A stretch of DNA of 64,000 bases, from the NCBI GenBank assembly GCA_044598425.1, contig CP172536.1:1612001-1676000 (forward strand), given 5' to 3'. Of the stretch, positions 1-7,397 are shown in pieces. Under the pieces are notes generated by a model. The model was given only the letters and a program-made list of their open reading frames with translations, had not been told where the DNA came from and did no database searches. Source of the stretch: JAEVLT01 sp044598425 (GTDB lineage Bacteria > Bacillota > Bacilli > Bacillales > Cytobacillaceae). How positions within the stretch are numbered: position 1 is the stretch's first letter; every line of letters begins with the position of its first letter. The position numbers and the translations under genes are program-made.

Positions 1-267
1 ATCATCCGCTCCTTTTTTAAAAAGAAATTCGTTGAAGGTGTCCAAAAGCTTATTCCAAGTGTGGGAGAAGAGGATTTACTACCCGGGCCGGCAGGGGTTC
101 GGGCACAAGCATTAAAGGTGGACGGTTCATTAGTCGATGATTTCTATATTGTAAGCAGAAACCGCTCCGTTCATATTTGTAACGCGCCATCGCCGGCGGC
201 AACCGCTTCGATCGAGATCGGCAAGGAAGTCGTCGAAAGGCTGTTATCTTATCGGCTTGTTATTTAG
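1..267 (+). CDS. lhgO: L-2-hydroxyglutarate oxidase, C-terminal part
   Basis: The frame is open from the first base (IIRSFFKKKF...) to a TAG at 265-267, so only the last 88 residues are present and the start lies outside the window. The segments GPAGVRAQAL, DGSLVDDF and NAPSPAATASIEIG match the conserved C-terminal FAD-contacting end of LhgO/YgaF-type oxidases (DAO fold), which oxidise L-2-hydroxyglutarate to 2-oxoglutarate. It lies just before glcD in the same direction, so a 2-hydroxyacid oxidation operon is plausible. The family call rests on this short tail. Confidence 0.75.
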   Translation: MIRSFFKKKFVEGVQKLIPSVGEEDLLPGPAGVRAQALKVDGSLVDDFYIVSRNRSVHICNAPSPAATASIEIGKEVVERLLSYRLVI

Positions 268-292
268 CAAAAAACCGAGGGGAGTTTTGGGG

Positions 293-1696
293 ATGGACAA
301 AGAGATCATTCAACAAATCGAAGCAATCCTTCCAAAAGAACGTATCTTTCTCGATTTAGCAGAAAGGTATTCTTATAGTTATGATGCATCCTTTGGCCAA
401 TACCTTCCTGACATTGTTATTCAGCCGCGGAATGCAAACGATATCAGCCAGTTGGTTAAGCTGGCAAACCACTTTCTTATTCCTGTCTATCCGAGAGGAG
501 CTGCTACTTCTTTAAGCGGGGGGCCATTGCCCGTTCATGGCGGAATGGTCATTGATCTGTCCTGCTTGAATGAAAAACTGATCATTGATCGGGAAAATAT
601 GTTGGCCATTGTCTCACCCGGAGTGATTACCGCAAAAATCCACCAAAAGGCGGAAGAAGCGGGTCTGTTTTATCCGCCGGATCCAAGCAGCTCTCATGTG
701 GCGACGATTGGCGGAAACTTAGCGGAAAATTCAAGCGGTCCAAAGGGATTGAAATATGGTACAACAAAAGAATACGTCATTGGTCTTGAAGTGGTCACGC
801 CAACAGGAGAGATGATCCGCACTGGCGGAAAAACGGTTAAAAATGTAACCGGATACGATCTTACTCGTTTAATTGCCGGCTCGGAAGGAACTTTGGGAAT
901 TATTACTGAAGCGATTCTGCGGTTAATTCCAAAGCCGCAGGCGCGAAAAACCTTGCTCGCTCATTTTACAAGATTGATTGATTCCGGCCACGCCATTACA
1001 AAAATTTTGTCATCAGGCATTTTACCTTCCGCCATGGAATTGATGGATCAGGCGTGCATTCATGCTGTTGAAAACTTTAGCCCAAGCGGGTTGCCGCTGG
1101 AGGCGGAAGCACTCATTATCATCGAAGTCGATGGACATCTGGCAGCAGTCGAAGAAGAGATAAAGAAATGCAAGAATCTTTGTCTTGAGGCAGGCGCAAG
1201 CCAAGTAACCATTGCTGAATCAGAAGAAGAGCGGGCTAACATTTGGAAAGCGCGGAAATTGGTTTCCCCGGCGATCGCCCGGATGGGTCCGACGAAAATT
1301 TCCGAAGACGCCACCGTACCGCGTAGTAAGATTCCTGAGATGATGGAAAGGCTAAAAGAAATTCGCGAGAAATATCAATTAAATCTTGTTGTTTTCGGCC
1401 ATGCCGGTGATGGAAATCTTCATCCCAATATTATTACGGATAAGCGCAATCACTCGGAAATGAAAATAGTAGAAGATGCCGTAAGTGAAATTTTTAAAGC
1501 AGCCGTCGAACTTGGGGGCACCCTTTCTGGAGAACATGGCATTGGTTTAATGAAATCGCCTTATATGGAAATGGAACTGGGAGAAACAGGCTTGTTGATG
1601 ATGAAAAAAATCAAAGAGTCATGGGATCCCAATAATATTTTAAACCCGGGAAAAATTTTTCCAATCCCTGGGCAAACAAAGGTGGCGCTTGTGTAA
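293..1696 (+). CDS. glcD: Glycolate oxidase subunit GlcD, FAD-linked
   Basis: 467 residues from ATG 293, chosen because GAGGGGAG lies about 8 bases upstream; an in-frame TTG at 257 would overlap the previous gene and lacks such a site. The N-terminal half is a PCMH FAD-binding domain (YPRGAATSLSGGPLPVHGGM, then NSSGPKGLKYG and GTLGIITEA). The C-terminal half carries the FAD-oxidase signatures FGHAGDGNLHPN and SGEHGIGLMK. Such subunits oxidise glycolate, D-lactate or similar 2-hydroxyacids and pass electrons to an Fe-S partner. The stop is followed directly by the ATG of glcF, so the pair is translationally coupled. No GlcE subunit is present, as in other two-subunit Bacillus versions. The exact substrate cannot be read from sequence. 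Confidence 0.9.
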   Translation: MDKEIIQQIEAILPKERIFLDLAERYSYSYDASFGQYLPDIVIQPRNANDISQLVKLANHFLIPVYPRGAATSLSGGPLPVHGGMVIDLSCLNEKLIIDRENMLAIVSPGVITAKIHQKAEEAGLFYPPDPSSSHVATIGGNLAENSSGPKGLKYGTTKEYVIGLEVVTPTGEMIRTGGKTVKNVTGYDLTRLIAGSEGTLGIITEAILRLIPKPQARKTLLAHFTRLIDSGHAITKILSSGILPSAMELMDQACIHAVENFSPSGLPLEAEALIIIEVDGHLAAVEEEIKKCKNLCLEAGASQVTIAESEEERANIWKARKLVSPAIARMGPTKISEDATVPRSKIPEMMERLKEIREKYQLNLVVFGHAGDGNLHPNIITDKRNHSEMKIVEDAVSEIFKAAVELGGTLSGEHGIGLMKSPYMEMELGETGLLMMKKIKESWDPNNILNPGKIFPIPGQTKVALV

Positions 1697-3028
1697 ATGA
1701 CTGAAATGGAATTCAAGCAACATGAAACAGTCAATCCGCTGGCGAAAAAACTTTTTGAAAAGACCTATGAATGGACCAATCAATGCGTCCAATGCGGTTA
1801 TTGTTTACCTGCCTGCCCTACATATGAATCGATGGGGAAAGAATCAGCTTCTCCTAGAGGCCGGATCAATCTTGTGAAAATGACTGCGGAAGGCCGGATC
1901 GGGATTCAAGACCATCTGGCAGAGCCGATTGAGCTTTGTCTAGGCTGCCGGGCATGCGAGTCGGTCTGTCCGGTTGGCGTCCCATATGGTCACTTGCTTG
2001 AAGCAGCAAAAGAAATCATTGCAGAATCCAAGCAAGAGCGATCTTTGACAGATAGATTGAAAAAAGTCGCTTTAAACAAGCTAATACCTTATCCGAATAG
2101 AATGAAAATGGCGGGTAATCTAATATGGATTTATCAAAAAACAGGTTTGCACCAATTTGTACGTAAAACAAATTTGCTTTCAAAGGTTTCAGAACCGCTT
2201 GCCCAATTAGAACAGACCTTGCCTCAAGTTGAAGCTCCGAGCAAAAGATTAAAACAGGGGAAAATCTTTCCAGCTAAAGGGGAGAAAAAGGGGAAAGTCG
2301 CTTTTTTTGCGGGCTGTATGATGGATGCGTTGATGTCGCGCATCAATCGTTTAACAGTGGAACTATTGATGGAAATTGGCTTTGAAGTGGTGGTTCCGGA
2401 AAACCAGATATGCTGCGGCGCTTTTCACGCCCATCAAGGTGAAAGAGAAACGGCAAAAGAATTGGCAAAAAGAAATATCATGGCCTTTAGGGAATCAGGT
2501 GCTGCTTTTTATATCAATAATGCCGGTGGCTGCGGAGCCGCAATGCATGAATATGACTCTCTGTTAGCGGAAGAAGTGGAGTGGATAGAAGAAGCGAAAG
2601 CATTTGTGGAAAAATCTATCGATATCAGTCAGATCCTGGTGGAGTATGGGCCGCTCCCTTTTAAACAACAATGGCAAGGCGTGGTCGTTTACCAAGATTC
2701 CTGCCACCTAAGAAATGTGCAAAAAGTGGTGGATGAACCGCGAACGCTTTTGCGGTCAATCCCCGGAATTGCTTTTGTCGAGCTGGAAGGGACGGACCAT
2801 TGCTGCGCATCGGGCGGTATTTATAACCTGCTTCATTTTGATGAGTCGATGAAAATCCTTGATCAAAAAATGGAGAAAGTCAATCGCACAAATGCGGCTG
2901 TTATTGTCACCTCCAATCCGGGCTGCCAATTGCAAATGACTCTCGGCATTCAACGGAAAGGGCAGTCCGAACAGTTAAGAAGCATGCACTTGGTTGAAAT
3001 TTTGGCAGAAGCCTGCGGGATTAAATAG
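1697..3028 (+). CDS. glcF: Glycolate oxidase iron-sulfur subunit GlcF
   Basis: 443 residues. Two 4Fe-4S ferredoxin motifs occur near the N terminus (CVQCGYCLPACP and CLGCRACESVCP). Two cysteine-rich CCG domains follow, with CCGAFHAHQGE in the first and CCASGGIYN plus NPGCQLQ in the second; this is the heterodisulfide-reductase-like architecture of GlcF/LutA/GlpC proteins. It would accept electrons from GlcD and feed them to the membrane quinone pool. The start abuts the glcD stop with no spacing. LldF-like lactate-oxidase naming would be the alternative, but the partner is GlcD-like. Confidence 0.9.
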   Translation: MTEMEFKQHETVNPLAKKLFEKTYEWTNQCVQCGYCLPACPTYESMGKESASPRGRINLVKMTAEGRIGIQDHLAEPIELCLGCRACESVCPVGVPYGHLLEAAKEIIAESKQERSLTDRLKKVALNKLIPYPNRMKMAGNLIWIYQKTGLHQFVRKTNLLSKVSEPLAQLEQTLPQVEAPSKRLKQGKIFPAKGEKKGKVAFFAGCMMDALMSRINRLTVELLMEIGFEVVVPENQICCGAFHAHQGERETAKELAKRNIMAFRESGAAFYINNAGGCGAAMHEYDSLLAEEVEWIEEAKAFVEKSIDISQILVEYGPLPFKQQWQGVVVYQDSCHLRNVQKVVDEPRTLLRSIPGIAFVELEGTDHCCASGGIYNLLHFDESMKILDQKMEKVNRTNAAVIVTSNPGCQLQMTLGIQRKGQSEQLRSMHLVEILAEACGIK

Positions 3029-3050
3029 CTTTTAAAAAAGGAAGATGCAT

Positions 3051-3146
3051 ATGACGAAGAAAATCTGGCAAATTAAAAAGGACATCCCTAACAAGGAAGA
3101 AAATCGGAACAGCAGCGAAATGAAAAGGAGGGATAAGTATGGATAA
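3051..3146 (+). CDS. Tiny ORF, 31 residues, unknown
   Basis: ATG 3051 follows AAAAAAGGAAG with suitable spacing, 22 bases after glcF. The product is 31 residues, very charged (starts MTKKIWQIKKD), with no recognisable domain. Its stop overlaps the start of the next small ORF (ATGGATAA), an arrangement typical of translational coupling. It may instead be merely the leader of that ORF. Confidence 0.4.
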   Translation: MTKKIWQIKKDIPNKEENRNSSEMKRRDKYG

Positions 3147-3276
3147 GGAAAATCAGTATGTCGCGGCTGAACTTTCACCAGATTTAGTATATGAAATTAA
3201 ATCGTTTGAAGATAAATTAGCCGAGCAAACCAATAAAAAAGTGGTCGTGATCGCATATGAAAAAGATGAGGATTGA
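3139..3276 (+). CDS. Small conserved-looking acidic protein, 45 residues
   Basis: ATG 3139 sits 6 bases after a very strong ribosome site (AAAAGGAGGG). The product is 45 residues, reads MDKENQYVAAEL then a likely helix (VYEIKSFEDKLAEQ) and a beta-like stretch (KKVVVIAYEKDED). No family was recognised. It closes the glcDF transcript ahead of the hairpin at 3335. The ribosome site and coupling to the ORF upstream argue that it is really translated. Confidence 0.6.
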   Translation: MDKENQYVAAELSPDLVYEIKSFEDKLAEQTNKKVVVIAYEKDED

Positions 3277-3334
3277 TTAGGATTAGCCTAAGGGGACAAA
3301 TAAATGGAACAGTGTCAAAAAATGTTTCAAAAGT

Positions 3335-3368
3335 AAAAGGAGTCGTCCTGCCAGACGACTCCTTTTTG
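3335..3368 (+). terminator. Rho-independent terminator after the glcDF operon
   Basis: A perfect 13-bp stem (AAAAGGAGTCGTC with GACGACTCCTTTT) around a 6-base loop, followed by T residues. The A-rich 5' arm means it could also end transcription arriving from the right. Confidence 0.85.
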
Positions 3369-3385
3369 CTGTATGTTCTCTACTT

Positions 3386-3520
3386 CTACTTTTCGTTTTG
3401 TAAGGCATCGCAGCCTTCTTCACCTGTTCGAATCTTTATTGCATTGGCAATTTCATATACAAATATTTTTCCATCACCAGGCTGCAACAAATACAAATAC
3501 TGAATCGCCAATTTGCATAT
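3386..3520 (-). pseudogene. PII signal-transduction protein remnant (C-terminal end)
   Basis: Reading leftwards, one frame gives PGDGKIFVYEIANAI followed by KIRTGEEGCDALQNEK and a stop at 3386-3388. This is the C-terminal strand and tail of GlnB/GlnK proteins (typical GDGKIFV...RIRTGE). Upstream of the PG the same frame reads into unrelated residues and a TAA, and no T-loop or N-terminal part is present. Only about 30 residues of a roughly 112-residue protein survive. The location beside nasA fits a former nitrogen regulator of the nitrate locus. The right boundary is approximate. Confidence 0.6.
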
Positions 3521-3621
3521 TTCTTACTCCTTCACAATAATGATTATATTTTCTTAGATGAAATAATCGCATGTTATGTTTTCTAATATGAAAGATATAT
3601 AAACTATGGTTTCAAGTAGAA

Positions 3622-4827
3622 TTAAATCTTCACGGAGCTTTGTTCAGAGGACCATGCTTTTCGCCATGAGATTTGAGCGATTGCCAAAATTATTAGCGCC
3701 GCTAATCCAATTCCCGCAAAAACAAGAAACCCGGTGGCATAAGTTCCAGTCATTTGTTTTAGTGTTCCGAGAATATTGGGTACAAAAAAACCGCCAACTC
3801 CGCCAGCAGCGCCGACAATCCCGGTCACCATCCCAATTTCCCGCCGAAATCGCTGCGGAACCAATTGAAAAACGGCTCCGTTTCCCATCCCAAGGCTAAG
3901 CATTCCAATAAATAATAAAATGGTCACAATTGTTAAGGTTGGAAACTGGCTCACCCCAAACATCGAAAGCGCCACGCCGATAAATAAAAAAGTAAGCAGG
4001 CGAACTCCGCCGATTTTATCTGCTATATATCCGCCAATTGGGCGGAAAAAACTTCCGGCAGCGACACAAAGTGTAACAAAATCCCCAGCTTTTACTTTTG
4101 ATAAATCGTATTGATCAACAAAAAAGATACTTAAAAAACTGGAGAGACCGACAAAACCGCCGAAGGTGACACTGTAAAGCAAACAGAAATACCAAGTATC
4201 CTTTTGTTTAAATACCGTGAAGTATTCAAGCACCGGTTTTGCTTCCGGTTGGGAGGGGGCGTCTTTCGCGATAAAAATATAGATAAGGAAAACAATGGAT
4301 AAGGGAATCATTGCCAACCCCACTACATTATGCCAGCCAATACTCTCTGCAAGGCGCGGGCCAAATAAGGTAGCAAATAATGTTCCGCTGTTGCCGGCGC
4401 CTGCTATTCCCATTGCCAACCCTTGTAAATGCAGCGGATACCAGCGGCTTGCCATCGGTATGGCTGCCGCAAAGCTTGCCCCTGCTACACCAAGAAGGAT
4501 TCCGATAAAATACAGTTCCGTTAGCGATTGGCCGAATAACCATCCCCATAAAAGTGGAACCATTGTAACAAGCATTCCGCTGATTGCGGTTTTGCGCGGT
4601 CCGATGCGATCCGTTAAAACCCCAAGGATTAAGCGGAAAAATGAGCCGCTCAGAATGGGAACGGCAACAATAAACCCCTTTTGCGCGGGTGAAAGGCCGA
4701 AGTCTTTTGTTATAAATACCCCTAGCGCCCCCAGAATGACCCAAATCATGAAACTGATATCAAAATATAAAAATGAAGCGAATAATGACGGTGTATGACC
4801 GCTGTTTCTTAAATCGGATAACTTCAT
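3622..4827 (-). CDS. nasA: Nitrate/nitrite transporter, MFS NarK/NasA family
   Basis: 401 residues with 12 predicted membrane segments. Starts MKLSDLRNSGHTPSLFASFLYFDISFM; features FSPAQKG-like DFGLSPAQKGF and the loop motif GVLTDRIGPRKT, and the glycine-rich nitrate-signature regions GMGNGAVFQLVP and GAAGGVGGF typical of nitrate/nitrite porters. The start is preceded by GGAGGGAGGACAA. It is divergent from nasB and shares a control region with a perfect TnrA/GlnR box, so it is the assimilatory importer of nitrate (and/or exporter of nitrite) rather than a respiratory NarK, although sequence alone cannot exclude the latter. Confidence 0.88.
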   Translation of the reverse strand: MKLSDLRNSGHTPSLFASFLYFDISFMIWVILGALGVFITKDFGLSPAQKGFIVAVPILSGSFFRLILGVLTDRIGPRKTAISGMLVTMVPLLWGWLFGQSLTELYFIGILLGVAGASFAAAIPMASRWYPLHLQGLAMGIAGAGNSGTLFATLFGPRLAESIGWHNVVGLAMIPLSIVFLIYIFIAKDAPSQPEAKPVLEYFTVFKQKDTWYFCLLYSVTFGGFVGLSSFLSIFFVDQYDLSKVKAGDFVTLCVAAGSFFRPIGGYIADKIGGVRLLTFLFIGVALSMFGVSQFPTLTIVTILLFIGMLSLGMGNGAVFQLVPQRFRREIGMVTGIVGAAGGVGGFFVPNILGTLKQMTGTYATGFLVFAGIGLAALIILAIAQISWRKAWSSEQSSVKI

Positions 4828-5001
4828 AAATTGTCCTCCCTCCTATAATAATCCTATTTCTGGTAAAATCCCTCTATTGCCAGCCGATAACATGTTTTTT
4901 TTGAAAACAATACTTTTGCTAACAATACTAAAAATGAAAACGTGCCGATTCCTTTATTCATCCCCATACCCCAGCATTTTTTTGAAAATTTCGTCTGCTT
5001 A

Positions 5002-5007
5002 AGAATA
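5002..5007 (-). promoter_or_regulatory. Candidate -10 element of nasA
   Basis: On the minus strand the hexamer TATTCT puts the predicted start point near 4995, about 51 bases from the centre of the TnrA/GlnR box at 5038-5054. TnrA-activated promoters use this spacing. No good -35 is needed for an activated promoter. Confidence 0.45.
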
Positions 5008-5025
5008 AACGGTCGCCAACAAAAT

Positions 5026-5042
5026 TGTCACAATTTATGTCA
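5026..5042. promoter_or_regulatory. Second, overlapping TnrA/GlnR-like box
   Basis: TGTCACAATTTATGTCA matches the TGTNANAWWWTMTNACA consensus at all fixed positions but one (T for A near the end). It shares TGTCA with the perfect box at 5038-5054, giving two palindromes in partial overlap. Confidence 0.5.
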
Positions 5043-5054
5043 AATAATCTGACA
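5038..5054. promoter_or_regulatory. TnrA/GlnR box (perfect consensus), nasA side
   Basis: TGTCAAATAATCTGACA agrees with TGTNANAWWWTMTNACA at every fixed position. It lies 211 bases before nasA and about 51 bases from its predicted start point. TnrA activates nas genes under nitrogen limitation in Bacillus subtilis; regulation here is inferred from the site. Confidence 0.85.
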
Positions 5055-5145
5055 GATTTTTTTGTTTTTTAAAATTTATTTTCGCCAATTCTTATGGTAA
5101 AAACCGCGAAAATATAGCGTTTCGAGAGAGTGAACAGACATAGTA

Positions 5146-5162
5146 TGTCAGAAAATATGACG
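5146..5162. promoter_or_regulatory. TnrA/GlnR box, nasB side
   Basis: TGTCAGAAAATATGACG departs from the consensus only in its last base. Its centre is 50 bases upstream of the start point predicted from the -10 element at 5192. Confidence 0.8.
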
Positions 5163-5191
5163 TGATTTATTTTTTTTAATTCAACTTGTGA

Positions 5192-5197
5192 AATAAT
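5192..5197 (+). promoter_or_regulatory. Candidate -10 element of nasB
   Basis: AATAAT preceded by TGTGA, giving a start point near 5204 and a 40-base leader before nasB. Position relative to the TnrA box at 5146 is that of an activated promoter. Confidence 0.5.
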
Positions 5198-5243
5198 CAT
5201 TGTTGTTAGCAACCATTTTTTATTTCTTGTTGGAGGTTTAAGG

Positions 5244-7367
5244 ATGGAGAAACAAAAACTTGTATTGATAGGGAACGGAATGGCAGGGGTAAAATGTATG
5301 GAAGAAATTTTGCGGCATCAGCCCGATCGGTTTGACGTTACCATTATCGGCAGTGAACCGCATGTGAACTATAATCGAATACTCTTATCGACCGTACTGC
5401 AGGGAGGAATGTCGCTTAAAGAGATTACGATTAATGATCGTAGTTGGTATGAAGAAAATAACATCCAGCTGTTTACTGGGGAAAAGGTTTTAAAAATAGA
5501 TAAGGCAAAACAAGTTTTAAAAACAGATAAAAATCGAGAAGTTTCATATGATCAACTGATTGTAGCGACCGGTTCAGTTCCCTTTCTGCTACCGCTTCCG
5601 GGTACTGATAAGGAAGGGGTGATAACGTTTCGCACGATTGAGGATTGTCAGAAAATGATTGAATCATCGAAACATTATAAAAAAGCAACCGTTATTGGCG
5701 GCGGGGTATTAGGTTTGGAAGCTGCCCGCGGGCTGCTCAATTTGGGCATGGAAGTAAATGTGGTGCATATTGCAAGTTTCATCATGGAAAGGCAGCTCGA
5801 TCAAGCAGCCTCAATGATGCTGCAAAAAGAGCTGGAGAATCAAGGGATGCATTTTCTTGTAGAAAAAGAAACAAAAGAGATAATCGGAAATAGCAGAGTA
5901 GAAGGATTAATTTTTAACGACGGAACAAAAATAGAGACCAACTTAATCGTGATGGCGGCAGGGGTCAGACCCAATGTTCAATTAGCGAGGGAAAGCGGCA
6001 TTGAAACGAACCGCGGCATTGTTGTCAATGACTATTTGGAAACAAGCGCACCGAACGTTTATGCTGTCGGAGAATGTGTTGAACACCGGGGAATGGTTTA
6101 CGGATTGGTAAAGCCTTTGTTTGAACAAGGGCAGGTATTAGCCAAACGGATTTGCGGGATCGATTGTAAAGGGTACGAAGGATCCGTTTTGTCAACCCAA
6201 CTAAAAATAGCGGGCGTTGATGTTTTTTCTGCCGGCACGATTGACGAAGGAGAGACACCGAAATCGATTAAAATCGTTGATGAAGTAAACGGCGTCTATA
6301 AAAAAATAGTTTTTCAAGATCATAAAATGATTGGCGCAGTCCTGTTTGGTGATACGCGAGATGGTTCAAGATTGCTCGATCTGATTGTCAAGCAGCAGGA
6401 ATTGTCGAATGTGGAAAGAGAGAAGCTGCTTCAATCATCCAATCAGGGCTTCGAGTCAGTTGTAGCAATGTCCGATGGCGAGTTGATTTGCAACTGTAAC
6501 GGAGTGACAAAAAGGGGAATTATCGAGGCCGTTCAAAAGGAAGACTTGACAACTGTTGAACAAATAAGAAAATCCACAAAGGCTTCAGGTTCATGCGGAG
6601 GCTGTAAGCCGCTAGTATCGACTCTTCTCTCCTATGTTCAAAGCCGAGAATTTATAAAGGCGATCGAACCAATACCGTCTTTGTGCGGGTGTACCTCTAT
6701 GACGGAGGATGAAGTCGTTTGGCAAATGCAGCTGAAAAACCTGGAATCTTTACAAGAAGTGATGGACGGGCTGAATTGGAAGAACAAGCAGGGCTGTGAA
6801 ACATGCCGTTCAGCCCTCAACTATTATTTAGGGATGATCGATCCGAAATATGTAAGCAGTAAAGAAGATGGAAATAGGGTGCAATACGTGAACACAAATA
6901 TTGCGGAACAGAACTGTGAATGTGATCAACAGCATTCACTCCAATTAGCTGCTGACTTGAATAAGAAATTAGCGTTTCTGCCCACACCCTCCCGGATAGA
7001 AATGGCGGTATCAGCTTGTATGCATAACATCACTGAGGCAACAAGTAAAGATCTCGGAGCCATTCGGTTGCACAGAGGCTGGGAAATCTATGTCGGCAGC
7101 AGTTTCGGGCGCAGCGGCCAAACCGGCGAATTAGTGTATATTGCGGAAACCGCGAGAGAAGCAATGGAGGTCGTCTCCGCTTTAATTCAATATTATCGTG
7201 AAACTGGAAATTATTTAGAACGAATTGGGAAATGGCTCGAACGAGTGGGTTTGATCCATATAAGAGAAGTATTGTTTGATGATGAATACCGTCTTCTGCT
7301 ATTAAAGCGGCTGGAAGAAGATGTCATGCAGAGGAAAGATCTATTTGAAAAAAGCTTTTTTAATTAA
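5244..7367 (+). CDS. nasB: Assimilatory nitrate reductase electron-transfer subunit NasB
   Basis: 707 residues, start supported by TTGGAGG. Domains in order: FAD-binding (IGNGMAG near residue 7), NAD-binding (GGGVLGLEAARG near 151), a first BFD-like [2Fe-2S] site (CNCNGVTK...CGGCKPL, about 416-455), a second one (CGCTSM...CETCRSALNYYLG, about 480-530), then a shortened nitrite-reductase-like domain. That last domain has lost the siroheme/4Fe-4S cysteines: the CPRNC motif of NasD reads CMHNI here and the first cysteine pair is missing. It should pass electrons from NAD(P)H to NasC, not reduce nitrite. It is about 30% identical by eye to NasD in this locus, so the two look like paralogues. Confidence 0.87.
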   Translation: MEKQKLVLIGNGMAGVKCMEEILRHQPDRFDVTIIGSEPHVNYNRILLSTVLQGGMSLKEITINDRSWYEENNIQLFTGEKVLKIDKAKQVLKTDKNREVSYDQLIVATGSVPFLLPLPGTDKEGVITFRTIEDCQKMIESSKHYKKATVIGGGVLGLEAARGLLNLGMEVNVVHIASFIMERQLDQAASMMLQKELENQGMHFLVEKETKEIIGNSRVEGLIFNDGTKIETNLIVMAAGVRPNVQLARESGIETNRGIVVNDYLETSAPNVYAVGECVEHRGMVYGLVKPLFEQGQVLAKRICGIDCKGYEGSVLSTQLKIAGVDVFSAGTIDEGETPKSIKIVDEVNGVYKKIVFQDHKMIGAVLFGDTRDGSRLLDLIVKQQELSNVEREKLLQSSNQGFESVVAMSDGELICNCNGVTKRGIIEAVQKEDLTTVEQIRKSTKASGSCGGCKPLVSTLLSYVQSREFIKAIEPIPSLCGCTSMTEDEVVWQMQLKNLESLQEVMDGLNWKNKQGCETCRSALNYYLGMIDPKYVSSKEDGNRVQYVNTNIAEQNCECDQQHSLQLAADLNKKLAFLPTPSRIEMAVSACMHNITEATSKDLGAIRLHRGWEIYVGSSFGRSGQTGELVYIAETAREAMEVVSALIQYYRETGNYLERIGKWLERVGLIHIREVLFDDEYRLLLLKRLEEDVMQRKDLFEKSFFN

Positions 7368-7397
7368 ACATTTGCAAAAAAAGTAAAAGGGTGAGTA

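Noticed and set aside
4295..4798. 167-codon plus-strand frame inside nasA
   Set aside because: Antisense to a clear 12-helix transporter; proline/arginine-rich sequence with no ribosome site.
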